From GCA-2720865 sp047630275 (lineage in GTDB: Bacteria > Bdellovibrionota > Bacteriovoracia > Bacteriovoracales > Bacteriovoracaceae), in the NCBI GenBank assembly GCA_047630275.1, contig JBLHVN010000001.1:310001-374000 (forward strand): a stretch of 64,000 bases of DNA. Direction: 5' to 3'. Under the pieces are notes generated by a model, which saw nothing but the letters and a program-made list of their open reading frames with translations, made no database searches and was not told the origin of the DNA. The translations under genes were made by a program, and so were the position numbers. Positions 52,900 through 62,391 of this stretch are shown one piece after another. How positions within the stretch are numbered: position 1 is the first letter of the stretch; each line of letters begins with the position of its first letter.

Positions 52900-53940
52900 T
52901 TATTTAAAGGACACTCCTTTTTCAGACAATTTCAACAAAAGGAAGCTGTCCCTATCCCAAGGTCTCGCAAGCTCTGAGAGCATGCCCTTGGGAATCTTTG
53001 TAGGGTAGAGGATTCTCTCTAAAAAGCTTGGCTTTAAGATGACGGCACTCGAACGGAAGGCCTTTGGTACTTCCCTTAGTGAAGAGCACCACCGAACTAC
53101 TTTTGCATTAATCTTTTCTTGGGTGGAAGATGGATATTCTTCTGCATTTCCCACGATATAGACGATATCCTTTTGAGGTAAGTTAAAGCTCTCTCCCATT
53201 TTTTCAATCCTCTCTTTCATAACAAGTGGGTGCTTGAGGAGAACCGCTAAGGTCTTAGTATCAGCAAAGGCTTTTTGCTCTCGCTTAAAATACTTTTGAA
53301 ACTTTTCAGACTGGCGGATTGATTTGATAAGAAATTTTTGTTTTTCTTGCCTTTTTTCTTCATCACGAACGTGACCGTAGTGATGAATATATACATCACT
53401 ATCATAAACCTTTGTAAAACCTGAGAATCCTTGGGCGTCCCCGTGGTTGATAACTTTTGAATCTAGTTTCACGACTCGAATCTCTGTGGGGTACCATCTT
53501 TTATTGATGGCCACTTCGTAATGGCTCTTCCAAAAATGAAAGTAGCGAAGGCGGATGGCATCACAGCCTTCAACATCAGCCTTTTCAATATCCCTCTTTA
53601 ATTGGTCAATGGCATCTTCATGAATAATCTCGTCTGATTGAAGATAAACGGCCCATGCAGAGGGCTCTTTTCCATGAACTTCTCTAATTTTATTTAAGGC
53701 AATATTTGCTTGTTCTGAGAAAATTACTCCACCTTTTCCAAGCAGGTTCATATCCCAAACAGTGTGAATGATTTCTAACTCAGGTAGCTTTTTTAGTTCC
53801 TCAAAGGTTCCGTCATCGTTTTGTCCTAAGGCTACATAGGTCTTTGAGGCGATGCTAGAGAGGGACTTGAATGCCTCTTTAAATGGATAATCGTATCGAA
53901 CACCATCTTTAAGAAATGAAAAACCGTAGATTTTAGTCAT
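52900..53940 (-). CDS. Glycosyltransferase-like protein (GT-A type)
   Basis: A 346-residue cytoplasmic protein. KIYGFSFLKDGVRYDYPFKE at the start, AWAVYLQSDEIIHEDAIDQL (acidic metal-binding segment) and WYPTEIRVVKLDSKVINHGD resemble family 2-like glycosyltransferases and related nucleotide-sugar enzymes. HHYGHVRDEEKRQEKQ follows the fold. The acceptor is unknown. There is no Shine-Dalgarno; a TAAAAT box lies 8 nt before ATG, so the transcript is nearly leaderless. Confidence 0.65.
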   Translation of the reverse strand: MTKIYGFSFLKDGVRYDYPFKEAFKSLSSIASKTYVALGQNDDGTFEELKKLPELEIIHTVWDMNLLGKGGVIFSEQANIALNKIREVHGKEPSAWAVYLQSDEIIHEDAIDQLKRDIEKADVEGCDAIRLRYFHFWKSHYEVAINKRWYPTEIRVVKLDSKVINHGDAQGFSGFTKVYDSDVYIHHYGHVRDEEKRQEKQKFLIKSIRQSEKFQKYFKREQKAFADTKTLAVLLKHPLVMKERIEKMGESFNLPQKDIVYIVGNAEEYPSSTQEKINAKVVRWCSSLREVPKAFRSSAVILKPSFLERILYPTKIPKGMLSELARPWDRDSFLLLKLSEKGVSFK

Positions 53941-53995
53941 GTAGGAGTATTTTAATTTATTCTTTCCTATTCTACTACTGCGGAGAGATAATTTT

Positions 53996-54004
53996 TGGTA
54001 AAAT
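53996..54004 (+). promoter_or_regulatory. Extended -10 abutting the start codon
   Basis: TGGTAAAAT ends 6 nt before ATG 54011, and there is no Shine-Dalgarno. A TAAAAT box for the divergent gene lies on the other strand at 53949-53954, so the 70-bp gap is a compact divergent promoter pair. Confidence 0.6.
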
Positions 54005-54010
54005 TAAGCT

Positions 54011-54976
54011 ATGTCTGAAGAATTTAAAGAAGTTCCTTTAAAAATGGTAGATCCGGAAAATAACTTACCGGTGAATCTGTATCTGCTTATTAATGATAAA
54101 TTTATTCACTACTTAAACTCTGGAGACTCTGTTACTTCTCCTAAATATGATCACTTTCTTAATAAGAACGTGAAAAGTGTTTACGTTAAAGATGCTGACT
54201 ACGATCTTATGATGGATTGGTGCTTAACTGTAAGGCATACTTTTAAAGAAGAGTTGATTGAAGAGGCAGGGGTTGAATCAAAAGAGATCATTGAAGATAC
54301 CCTTGATATGGAACAAGAGCTTTATGATGTTTTCTCTGACCAGCCCTTGGATATTCAAAGGATCGATAAGCTCCAAGCTTATTCAAATGATTTTGTTGAA
54401 AAGGTAAAAGAAAAAGAAAACTTTAAAAAGGCACTCTCTGCTCTTTTAAAACGTAACGAAACTCTCGCAGCTCATTCATCAAATACGGCTAACTTGGCCA
54501 TCTTTATTGGAATGATTACTGGAATAGGAAGTAAGTACGCTCTTGAAACTCTTTATATGGCGGCTCTTTTTCATGACTTTGGAAAAGTAAAAATACCTCC
54601 GCATATAATTGAAAATCCCAGCGACGCTCATTACGAATCATTGATGAAAGCTCATCCCGAAGGATCAGTTAAGATTATTGCAAAATCTGAAGGGATACCA
54701 AAGCAAGTTCTTAGAATGATCTTAGAGCATCATGAGCAATGGGATGGAGCGGGATACCCTAATGGAACAAAGGGGCCGGATCTTTATGAATATACGCCTA
54801 TCTTAAGCATGGCCAATGAGCTTGATAATTTTCTTGTAAAGAACCGCTTGAAGCCTGACGTGAAGAAGTGGGAACTGGCCATTAAGATGTTAGAAAATGG
54901 TCGAGGTTCAAAGTGGAACCCCATGTTTTTTCCTAGAGTTCCAGACGCACTTAAGAAAGCCTTTTTACCTGTTTAA
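54011..54976 (+). CDS. HD-GYP domain protein, probable c-di-GMP phosphodiesterase
   Basis: A 321-residue cytoplasmic protein. Residues 1-60 resemble the small domain found before HD-GYP in several proteins (PLKMVDPENNLPVNLYLLIN), the middle is helical, and the HD-GYP domain (about 140-315) has ALFHDFGKVKIP (H188, D189) and ILEHHEQWDGAGYPNG (HH 240-241). The catalytic residues for c-di-GMP cleavage are present. It is unlike the HD-GYP protein at 5.6 kb in its N-terminal part. A leaderless mRNA is predicted. Confidence 0.88.
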   Translation: MSEEFKEVPLKMVDPENNLPVNLYLLINDKFIHYLNSGDSVTSPKYDHFLNKNVKSVYVKDADYDLMMDWCLTVRHTFKEELIEEAGVESKEIIEDTLDMEQELYDVFSDQPLDIQRIDKLQAYSNDFVEKVKEKENFKKALSALLKRNETLAAHSSNTANLAIFIGMITGIGSKYALETLYMAALFHDFGKVKIPPHIIENPSDAHYESLMKAHPEGSVKIIAKSEGIPKQVLRMILEHHEQWDGAGYPNGTKGPDLYEYTPILSMANELDNFLVKNRLKPDVKKWELAIKMLENGRGSKWNPMFFPRVPDALKKAFLPV

Positions 54977-54981
54977 GTTCT

Positions 54982-56907
54982 TTAGGATTCCTCTGGAATC
55001 TGTGAAGTCTCTTCGCCTTTAGTTGCAATCTTTGGATATTTAATCTTCTGTCCGACTGTAATCTTATCGCTTAGCCTTCCTTCAGGCTGGCTTTTTCTAA
55101 GCAGCCAATAGGGGAGCTTTAACTCTTGAAGAATCTCAGTGAGGTTGTCACCTCGCTTAACTGTATAGGTTTGTTCACCTTGAATATCATAGGTTTCATA
55201 AAAATCTTCTTGAATAGAGAGATGGTACTCAGCTCTCTCATTAAGAAACTTCTTATGCTGATCCTCAGTTAAGTTGATCTTTAGTTTTTGCCCCATATGG
55301 ATGCTTCTACCGAATCTTAATCTATTTAAATTCCTAATCCTTTGAGTCTTAATCCCAGCCCAATCCGCAAAGTGACCAAGAGTTTCCTCTGTCTCAATTA
55401 CAAATTGATATGTGTTTTTATTAAGCTTCTTTAATTCTAATTGATAAGACTCTAAATTAACTTTAGGGTTCAACTGTTTTAGAGCAATTGTTGGGCTTAC
55501 TTCTTTAGACGGCTTAACAATCTTTGGATCAGGTTTTTTTATCTGAGGCGCAACTGTTACTTTTTTCTTTGTTATCTTTCTAGAAGCGATCAGAGGGATA
55601 GTATCTTTTTTTCCGGGAATCTTAACTCTCATTCCGGCATAGATAAGTGAAGGGTTCGGGATATTATTGAATCGTACTAGATCTGAAAGTGAAACCTTGT
55701 AGATCCTTGCAATATCATAGAGGCTCTCACCTTTAGTTATAATATGACTTTGCCCGCCTTTGGTTCCGAGAAACTTATCTTTGATTTTAGAAAGGGCTAT
55801 TTTTATCTTTGATAGCTTTGACTCTTCTGTGACTGGAATTCTAAATTCGAATCCTTTGGGTAGGTAGAGGTTCGCGCGGTAGGCCGCTTTTCTTATGGCG
55901 GGGTTATACTCTTTTATAAGTGAATCTGAGAGTTTAAGCTCAGCTTTAATTTGAGAGAGGGTATAGGGTCTCTCAAGTACAATGGAAGAGAAGATATAAG
56001 GTTTAGGTTTCTTAAAACTCGGAAAGTATCCTTCAGGGTTTTCAGATATTTCCACCGTGGCCATAAAAGTGGCGTAGAAGTTCTTAGAGGCAAATCCAAA
56101 CCTTCTGCCCCCATAGTTTTCAATGATCTCATTAATATCAGTCGTGCCAACTTTCTTGACCGCTCGGGAGACACTTCTAGGACCGTGGTTGTATGCGGTA
56201 AGGGCCAAGGGCCAAGTTTTAAGCAATCGATGATTATCTCTTAGGAGCCTAGCCGCAGCTTTTGTTGCTTTTAAGGGATCACGTCTTTCATCAACAATAT
56301 AACCTACCTTAAGTCCGTAGATCCTCGCTGTGCTTCTCATAAACTGCCAAATTCCAGCAGCCCCCACCTTTGAATAGGCATGGTAATTAAATGAGCTTTC
56401 AACATGAGGGAGGTAAGTTAATTCGTGAGGAATATTTAAGTCAGCGAAAACTTTTTCTATGTATTTTAAATAAGAATAGGATCTTATCAAGCCTCTATAA
56501 TAGCGATCTCGTAGTCCATATTGAATACGGACATCTTTTGCCATGGAATAGAGCTCTTTTTTACTTCTCTTCCCAATGATTTTTTCTAATGCGGCCTCTT
56601 CTTTATTTAAGTTCTTATAATCTTTTTTGGCTATTGATCTAAGGAGACCTCGGATAATGTTTTTTTCTTTTCGCGATTGAACGATTCTTCCTCGTCTATT
56701 CTTTTTTAAGCGAATCTTTTTATAGATAACAGAGAGGTCATTTTGATCATGTATAAAGCCTTCTTCTGTGGTTATTTGTGTATAAACTTTCTTCCAAAAA
56801 TCGACTCTGGTCCTCATGGAGCCTTTGACAGGAAAGTCTGGATTACGATGGAAAGTTTCAGCAGAAATAGAGCTGCATAAGAACAAAAGGATTAAAAGAT
56901 AGCGCAT
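54982..56907 (-). CDS. mltD: Membrane-bound lytic transglycosylase with LysM domains (MltD-like)
   Basis: A 641-residue exported protein (signal MRYLLILLFLCSSISAE). Residues about 155-270 are the SLT domain: ELTYLPHVESSFNYHAYSKV (catalytic E170), GAAGIWQFMRSTA and ALTAYNHGP. Three LysM repeats follow (HIITKGESLYDIARIYKV; FVIETEETLGHFADWAGI; TYTVKRGDNLTEILQELK), the middle one degenerate. It cleaves peptidoglycan glycan strands with anhydromuramoyl products; in a predator it may also act on prey wall. It has no lipobox, unlike E. coli MltD. Confidence 0.92.
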   Translation of the reverse strand: MRYLLILLFLCSSISAETFHRNPDFPVKGSMRTRVDFWKKVYTQITTEEGFIHDQNDLSVIYKKIRLKKNRRGRIVQSRKEKNIIRGLLRSIAKKDYKNLNKEEAALEKIIGKRSKKELYSMAKDVRIQYGLRDRYYRGLIRSYSYLKYIEKVFADLNIPHELTYLPHVESSFNYHAYSKVGAAGIWQFMRSTARIYGLKVGYIVDERRDPLKATKAAARLLRDNHRLLKTWPLALTAYNHGPRSVSRAVKKVGTTDINEIIENYGGRRFGFASKNFYATFMATVEISENPEGYFPSFKKPKPYIFSSIVLERPYTLSQIKAELKLSDSLIKEYNPAIRKAAYRANLYLPKGFEFRIPVTEESKLSKIKIALSKIKDKFLGTKGGQSHIITKGESLYDIARIYKVSLSDLVRFNNIPNPSLIYAGMRVKIPGKKDTIPLIASRKITKKKVTVAPQIKKPDPKIVKPSKEVSPTIALKQLNPKVNLESYQLELKKLNKNTYQFVIETEETLGHFADWAGIKTQRIRNLNRLRFGRSIHMGQKLKINLTEDQHKKFLNERAEYHLSIQEDFYETYDIQGEQTYTVKRGDNLTEILQELKLPYWLLRKSQPEGRLSDKITVGQKIKYPKIATKGEETSQIPEES

Positions 56908-57000
56908 ATTAGAGATGGTAAAGCTTGAAGGAGACCTGTGTCAAACCAAGGATTGTCAGTTTCTTGTCATAAAGATAACTAAGCGCAGTAAAAATAGAGA

Positions 57001-57354
57001 TTAAAGTGTTTTTATAAAATCAAAGAGCTCATCAAAGCTAATTGGCTTTTCAAAGAATTTCTTTATTCCAATATCCTTTAGCTCCTCTTGAGTATATTGC
57101 CCAGGATAACCAGAGATCATAAAGACATCGACCATTGGCCATTTCTTAACGATCTCTTTAGTGAGCTCGATACCACTCATCTTTGGCATCTTTGCATCTG
57201 TAAAGACATGGGTGATTTCTTCATTCTCTAGTATTTCAAGTGCAGCTTCCCCTGAGAGAGCAAAGAATGAAGGAATTCCTTTTAATTCATAAGTAATCTC
57301 AATCTTGTAAATATCAAGAAGATCCTGATGATCTTCTACAAAAAGCAATTTCAT
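57001..57354 (-). CDS. Single-domain response regulator (receiver only)
   Basis: A 117-residue receiver: LLFVEDHQDLL (acidic pocket), VFTDAKMPKMSG (phosphorylated D53), MISGYPG (Ser/Thr switch) and KKFFEKPISF (K103). There is no output domain, so it acts by protein contact (CheY/SpoF-like). The start overlaps the stop of the histidine kinase gene (TAATG), so the two form a two-component pair. Confidence 0.93.
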   Translation of the reverse strand: MKLLFVEDHQDLLDIYKIEITYELKGIPSFFALSGEAALEILENEEITHVFTDAKMPKMSGIELTKEIVKKWPMVDVFMISGYPGQYTQEELKDIGIKKFFEKPISFDELFDFIKTL

Positions 57355-58886
57355 TATTTAATCCTCTTCAGGCTTAGCTCAAACCTTGTCCGATCACTTC
57401 TAACATATTTTAGATCTCCACCCATATCTAGAGCTAGCCTTTTTGATATGGACAGACCTAGTCCAGTTCCTTTTCCAACGTCTTTTGTTGTGAAAAGTGG
57501 GTCAAAGATCTTTTCAATATGCTCTTCTTTGATTCCATCACCCGTATCTTCAACAAAGATAGAAATATGATCTTCATCTTTCTTAGCTGAAACTGTGACA
57601 AAAACCTTTTTCATTCCTTGATCGGCTTCTTGCATTTCATCAATGGCATTTGTTATTAAATTATTTAATATTTGGCTAAGGGAAATCTCAATAAAAGAAA
57701 CTTCAAAGTCTTCACTAAAATCTTTGATGATTTCATGTTCAACTCCTTTGAAATCGAGCCTAAGAGAAATGAAGTTATGAATCATACTAAGGAGGTCTTC
57801 ACTTGATATAGCAGCTGTTGAGCTCGTTTCGTTCCTTGAAAGTCTTTTTAAATTCTTAACAATATTCTTGATTCTCTCTTTCCCGGCATTTATCTCTTCT
57901 ATGATAGTCGTGGCTTTTTCTTCGTTATTAATTTCTCTTTTTAACTGACGGATATTCCCATCTAGTATTTGAAGAGGGGTATTGATTTCATGAGCGACTC
58001 CTCCTGCTAGCTCGCCTATAGCAGCTAGTTTTGAAGTAGCGAGGATGTTTAACTTTAAGTCTTCTCTTTCAGTCACATCTGTAAAAAAGACGAGGACCTT
58101 GTCGGAAAGCTCTTTTTTAGAAACTGTAATCCTTGTGTATGTCTTCGTAGTAGGGTTAAAAACGGGGTCCCTGGTAATTGTCATTCCTGTATTGAGAACT
58201 TGTATACAATCTTCAAAATGACCGTTTTCTTTAATATGGGGAAAGTCCCTCAGGATAGAATCAGTCTCTATTTCATCAAAGTTTTTAACTCCCATTAAAG
58301 TAAGAGCCATTTCATTTAAAATTTTATTGCTAAAATCAACTACAACACCATCTAGGTTATATTTAGGAGTATAGAGAACAATTCCATCATTAGAGCCTTT
58401 GAGGATGGCAGTTATCTTACGGTATTCTTCTTCAAGCTCTTTAGTCCTAGCCTGAACTTTTTCTTCTAGCTTTAAGTTTAAGTCCCTGATTTCATCTAAG
58501 ACTTTGTTATGATTTTTAACATTTGTTAGGGCAATAAGACCTTCAAAATTTTTGACGATAACGACGACTGTTGCAAAGCTCACAACACCAGTGATCAACT
58601 TAACAAAAGTCTCGAGGATGTAATCACTATTCCAGTAATTCCAAAGAGAGATAACATGGGTGAGGCCACAAAAGAAAATGAAGGAAATAAAAAGGTATAA
58701 GATTCTTTTAGGATGTGAGGTTAAATCTTCTCTTCTTTTAATAAAGACAAAGATAGCAACAGGGATGAGAAAATAGGAGATAATGATTAGGGCCTCAGCA
58801 ATAACCATCGGAATCAGAATCTCTGGGCTCCAGAGGATGCAATGGCCATGAGGCATAAAAGAAGAGGTATCTATTCCAAAAAACAT
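57354..58886 (-). CDS. Histidine kinase with ethylene-receptor-like sensor
   Basis: A protein of about 510 residues. The N-terminal ~110 residues form three or four membrane helices with PHGHCILWSPE, AEALIIISYFLIPVAIFVFI and IFFCGLTHVISLW. By eye this aligns with the ethylene-binding domain of plant ETR1: Tyr, Ile-Pro, Cys and His of the copper site are kept, and the Asp is Glu. A coiled coil, PAS domain, HisKA (GELAGGVAHEINTPLQ, H299) and HATPase (LINNLITNAIDEM, FVEDTGDGIKEEH, GKGTGLGLSISKR) follow. ATG 58886 has AGGA upstream; the frame extends 30 codons more. Paired with a receiver. Confidence 0.87.
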   Translation of the reverse strand: MFFGIDTSSFMPHGHCILWSPEILIPMVIAEALIIISYFLIPVAIFVFIKRREDLTSHPKRILYLFISFIFFCGLTHVISLWNYWNSDYILETFVKLITGVVSFATVVVIVKNFEGLIALTNVKNHNKVLDEIRDLNLKLEEKVQARTKELEEEYRKITAILKGSNDGIVLYTPKYNLDGVVVDFSNKILNEMALTLMGVKNFDEIETDSILRDFPHIKENGHFEDCIQVLNTGMTITRDPVFNPTTKTYTRITVSKKELSDKVLVFFTDVTEREDLKLNILATSKLAAIGELAGGVAHEINTPLQILDGNIRQLKREINNEEKATTIIEEINAGKERIKNIVKNLKRLSRNETSSTAAISSEDLLSMIHNFISLRLDFKGVEHEIIKDFSEDFEVSFIEISLSQILNNLITNAIDEMQEADQGMKKVFVTVSAKKDEDHISIFVEDTGDGIKEEHIEKIFDPLFTTKDVGKGTGLGLSISKRLALDMGGDLKYVRSDRTRFELSLKRIK

Positions 58887-59147
58887 TTTTATCCTAACTA
58901 ATATTAACTTATTCAGTTTAGTGCCTACCGAAGAGAAGACAATGAAATTTATCGATTTTATTAAGATTTTGTTCATTTAACTTAACTCGTAGCCGACTCT
59001 TTCTCCTTGCGTCATTACCATAAACAATATTCCCTGTTCTAAGTATCTAAAAATCTTACTCAAATCTAATTACATTTAATTTTACTCTGGTATCATGACC
59101 TAAATCACAAATTCATCCAAAAGAAGAATATTCAAAGGCCCACATTA

Positions 59148-60677
59148 ATGGACATTTCAAAGAACGCACTGAAAAAAATAGACTATAAAGTAGAGATTCT
59201 CTCTGGGCTCACGGTGGCCTTGGCCCTAGTTCCTGAAGCGGTAGCATTCTCTTTTGTTGCAGGGGTCCAGCCTCTTGTTGGTCTTTATGCTGCTTTTATT
59301 GTTTGCTTGATAACCTCTTTGATGGGCGGAAGACCTGGCATGATCTCAGGTGCTACCGGTGCATTAGCAGTAGTTATGGTATCGCTTGTTTCTAATCACG
59401 GAGTCCAATACCTTTTTGCTACGGTTATCCTCATGGGGATCATTCAAGTTCTTATGGGATGGTTAAGGCTTGGGAAATTTATCCGCCTAGTTCCTGAACC
59501 TGTGATATATGGATTTGTTAACGGACTAGCGATAGTTATTTTCTTGGCTCAATTTGGACAATTTAAAGTACCGGCTGCCAGCGGTGAAGGATTAGAGTGG
59601 ATCAGCGGGCAATTCCTCTACATCATGATTGCTCTCATTGCTTTAACCATGCTTATCATTCAATTCTTTCCTAAATTAACAAAGTCTATTCCCTCTTCTC
59701 TTGTTGGTATTATCGTTGTTTCAGTCATCGCTATTTCAATGGGACTTCCCACAAAGTCTGTTGGAGACTTAGCCTCTATAAAAGGCGGTCTTCCTCTTTT
59801 TGGAATTCCAGATGTCCCTTTTAATTTTGAGACTCTAAAGATTATCTTTCCCTATTCATTAATTCTTGCGGGGATCGGACTTATCGAATCTCTTCTCACT
59901 TTGACTTTATTAGACGAGATCACTGAGACAAAAGGGCGCAGTAATAAAGAATGTGTTGCTCAGGGTACTGCAAATATCGTCACTGGTTTCTTTGGCGGGA
60001 TGGGTGGTTGTGCCATGATCGGACAAAGTATTATCAATGTAAGCTCAGGGGCAAGAACTAGAATCTCTGGGATAGCAGCTTCGTTGTTCCTACTTTTCTT
60101 TATCCTATTTGGCTCAAGCCTAATTGAGCAAATTCCTGTGGCAGCATTAGTTGGTGTTATGTTCATGGTCTGTGTCGGAACCTTTGAATGGACTAGTTTC
60201 AGAATCCTTCACAAAATACCAAAGGCAGACGCCTTGGTTCTTGTACTCGTAACGGTATTAACGGTTGTCTTTGATTTGGCCATTGCTGTCCTTATTGGAG
60301 TGATTGCTTCGGCCCTCGTATTTGCTTGGGAGAGTGCCGTTAGGATTAGAGTTAGGAAGCATACTGATGACGAAGGCGTAAAGCATTACGAAGTTTGGGG
60401 ACCACTTTTCTTTGCCTCAACTCAACTCTTTCAAGAAAAATTTGAGCCTCATCAAGACCCAACAGAGATTATCGTAGATTTTAAAGAATCAAGAATTATC
60501 GATCATAGTGGTATTGAAGCCGTGCAGAAACTGACAGCTCGTTACTCAGCTATGAATAAGAGAATTAGGCTTAAGCATTTAAGCGAAGATTGCCGGAAGC
60601 TATTAGATACGGCCGGTAATATGGTTGAAGTCAACATTATGGAAGATCCTCACTACAAAGTTGTTACAGACGAGTAG
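59148..60677 (+). CDS. SulP (SLC26) family anion transporter with STAS domain
   Basis: A 509-residue transporter with about 12-14 membrane segments. The early KVEILSGLTVALALVPEAVA and PLVGLYAAFIVCLITSLMGG are family signatures, and GGMGGCAMIGQSIINVSSGA is the conserved mid region. The C-terminal ~90 residues are a STAS domain (PTEIIVDFKESRIIDHSGIE), cytoplasmic and regulatory. Family substrates include sulfate, bicarbonate and other anions. The next gene, a TauE/SafE protein, is 12 bp away and fits a sulfur-anion role. Confidence 0.92.
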   Translation: MDISKNALKKIDYKVEILSGLTVALALVPEAVAFSFVAGVQPLVGLYAAFIVCLITSLMGGRPGMISGATGALAVVMVSLVSNHGVQYLFATVILMGIIQVLMGWLRLGKFIRLVPEPVIYGFVNGLAIVIFLAQFGQFKVPAASGEGLEWISGQFLYIMIALIALTMLIIQFFPKLTKSIPSSLVGIIVVSVIAISMGLPTKSVGDLASIKGGLPLFGIPDVPFNFETLKIIFPYSLILAGIGLIESLLTLTLLDEITETKGRSNKECVAQGTANIVTGFFGGMGGCAMIGQSIINVSSGARTRISGIAASLFLLFFILFGSSLIEQIPVAALVGVMFMVCVGTFEWTSFRILHKIPKADALVLVLVTVLTVVFDLAIAVLIGVIASALVFAWESAVRIRVRKHTDDEGVKHYEVWGPLFFASTQLFQEKFEPHQDPTEIIVDFKESRIIDHSGIEAVQKLTARYSAMNKRIRLKHLSEDCRKLLDTAGNMVEVNIMEDPHYKVVTDE

Positions 60678-60689
60678 AGAAACCAAAGA

Positions 60690-61484
60690 ATGACGTTTTT
60701 GATCTATATTGGGCTTGGAATATTCGCTGGAATGCTTTCAGGTATCTTTGGGATAGGTGGGGGCCTAGTGATAGTTCCAACCTTGCTCTTTTGTTTCAAA
60801 TATTTAGGCTTCCCTGAAAGTCATGTCATGCATCTAACCATAGGGACCTCACTTTCTATTATCCTTATAACCGTTTCAAACTCTACTTATGGTCATTACT
60901 TAAATAAGAATATTGACTGGAAGATTGTAAAGAAATTCTTAGGGCCTTTAATCATAGGAGCTCTTGCAGGAAGTTTTGTCAGTAAAGAGATAGCAGCTGA
61001 TACCCTTGAATTGATCTTTTCTATTTATGTCGTCTTAGTTTCCATCAAGATGTTCATGGACATAAAAGTAGAACGTGAATTAAAAGAGACTAGAACTTTT
61101 TTTTACGCTCTTGTAGGATTCTTAATTGGTTTTAAATCCACTATTCTTGGCATTGGTGGGGGAACCATAAGCATCCCCTTTCTTTCTTGGAGAGGGCTTC
61201 CTATGAAAAAAGCAGTAGGAGTTTCAGCTTCTTTAGGTGTCCCTATCGCGATTGCTGGAACGGCTAGCTATATTTACAATGGGCTAGGAATCGATAAACT
61301 TCCTGAGTTCAGTTTAGGCTTTGTCTATCTTCCTGCTTTAGGAGGAGTCATTCTAACAAGCTCCTATTTTGCTCGTTTAGGGGCAAAGATCTCTCATAAA
61401 CTTCCTCAGCAAAGAATGAAAAAAGGATTTTCTCTTTTTTTAATGATCGTTGCTATTAAGATGATTTCAAGCCGGTACTTATAG
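60690..61484 (+). CDS. TauE/SafE (DUF81) family sulfite/organosulfur exporter
   Basis: A 264-residue protein with about eight membrane helices and the two family repeats: GIFAGMLSGIFGIGGGLVIV in the first half and GFLIGFKSTILGIGGGTISI in the second. Family members move sulfite, sulfoacetate or related anions out of the cell. It is translated 12 bp after the SulP gene, so both are likely cotranscribed. Its end overlaps the convergent ferritin-like gene by 6 bp. Confidence 0.9.
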   Translation: MTFLIYIGLGIFAGMLSGIFGIGGGLVIVPTLLFCFKYLGFPESHVMHLTIGTSLSIILITVSNSTYGHYLNKNIDWKIVKKFLGPLIIGALAGSFVSKEIAADTLELIFSIYVVLVSIKMFMDIKVERELKETRTFFYALVGFLIGFKSTILGIGGGTISIPFLSWRGLPMKKAVGVSASLGVPIAIAGTASYIYNGLGIDKLPEFSLGFVYLPALGGVILTSSYFARLGAKISHKLPQQRMKKGFSLFLMIVAIKMISSRYL

Positions 61485-62165
61485 AATTCCGAATTTCTTT
61501 AATCCTGGATAGATTACTTTTTCAAGTGTTGCTTCCATAATTGGTTTTGCATCGTTAGGAGAGAGGATGCCCCAAATGGAAAGGTCTTGGTTAGGCTTTA
61601 GCATGGGAGCGATATCTGAAGAAAAAGCTTCTTTGACAAGAGTAGGAAGGTATTCTTTTAGCCAAGAGATGTCTTCGCTATGTGATTGACGGTTTAATTC
61701 AGCCCAACCAATTCGGGCATGATCAACTTCATCAACTAAGATTTCACGAATGGTTTCCCTTATGATTCCTGAAAAAGCTCGTTCATGCATTTCTATCAAT
61801 AGGGCGGTGCTTAGAGTTTCAGTGATACAGCAAACGCCTAGAGACATGTAGAGAACTCTTTGCTTATCCGTTAGATACTGTGGACCAAATTGAACCTTAA
61901 AATCAGGTATAAGGGCAGAGTATTCTCTATTATGATCGTAAGAGAGAATCTCTTGGCACATCTTTGCATGCCTAAGTTCATCATCACTAGACTTTAAAGA
62001 GAGGAGTGCGGTTAGGTCATCTTTTCCATAAAGGGCTTGAAGGTCATGCCCAAGCTGCTTGAAGATAACCGTTGCTTCAATTTCGATCGACTCCCGGTTT
62101 CTCCAGATCTGAAAGACTTCAGCAGGGGCATGTGAAAGATTATTTCCTATTCCTCTGTCGAGCAA
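61479..62165 (-). CDS. Ferritin-like di-iron protein
   Basis: A protein of about 228 residues, four-helix bundle. Ligand motifs are seen in order: ESIEIEATV (Glu), DDELRHAKM (ExxH), CCITETLSTALL (Glu) and DEVDHARIG (ExxH), the E-ExxH-E-ExxH pattern of di-iron oxygenases/oxidases. Cys-Cys before the third ligand is unusual. The start is uncertain: TTG 62165 has GGGGGA at normal distance, and TTG 62180 is five codons earlier; both overlap the end of the Cys-rich peptide gene. The tight overlap suggests that the enzyme works on, or with, that peptide. Confidence 0.75.
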   Translation of the reverse strand: MLDRGIGNNLSHAPAEVFQIWRNRESIEIEATVIFKQLGHDLQALYGKDDLTALLSLKSSDDELRHAKMCQEILSYDHNREYSALIPDFKVQFGPQYLTDKQRVLYMSLGVCCITETLSTALLIEMHERAFSGIIRETIREILVDEVDHARIGWAELNRQSHSEDISWLKEYLPTLVKEAFSSDIAPMLKPNQDLSIWGILSPNDAKPIMEATLEKVIYPGLKKFGIL

Positions 62166-62386
62166 GACGTCCCCCAACAACAGTAAAATCCTTCTTTAAC
62201 AACAATTTCGCCTTCTTCATTTTCAACACATTGATTCTCATCTTCTGGATTGCAAAAAGTAGGGCTAAGTTCTTCTTTAATCTCTGGTTGAACTTCAAGG
62301 GATAGGTGACCAAAGGCCATCGTTTCAGCGGATGTCATTAGTGCTCCACCAACAACAATGACTTTAAAAAGTTTATCTACATTCAT
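62147..62386 (-). CDS. Small exported cysteine-rich peptide
   Basis: A 79-residue protein. The N terminus is signal peptide-like (MNVDKLFKVIVVGGALMTSA then ETMAFG), followed by an acidic linker and a C-terminal cysteine-rich part: TFCNPEDENQC and EGFYCCWGTSCSTEE, five cysteines in total. It resembles the size and layout of a modified-peptide precursor (leader plus Cys core) or a metal-binding peptide, but I do not know the family. AAGGAG lies 5 nt before ATG and is locked in a hairpin. The ferritin-like gene overlaps its end, and an ATP-grasp gene lies upstream on the same strand. Confidence 0.65.
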   Translation of the reverse strand: MNVDKLFKVIVVGGALMTSAETMAFGHLSLEVQPEIKEELSPTFCNPEDENQCVENEEGEIVVKEGFYCCWGTSCSTEE

Positions 62387-62391
62387 ACATT

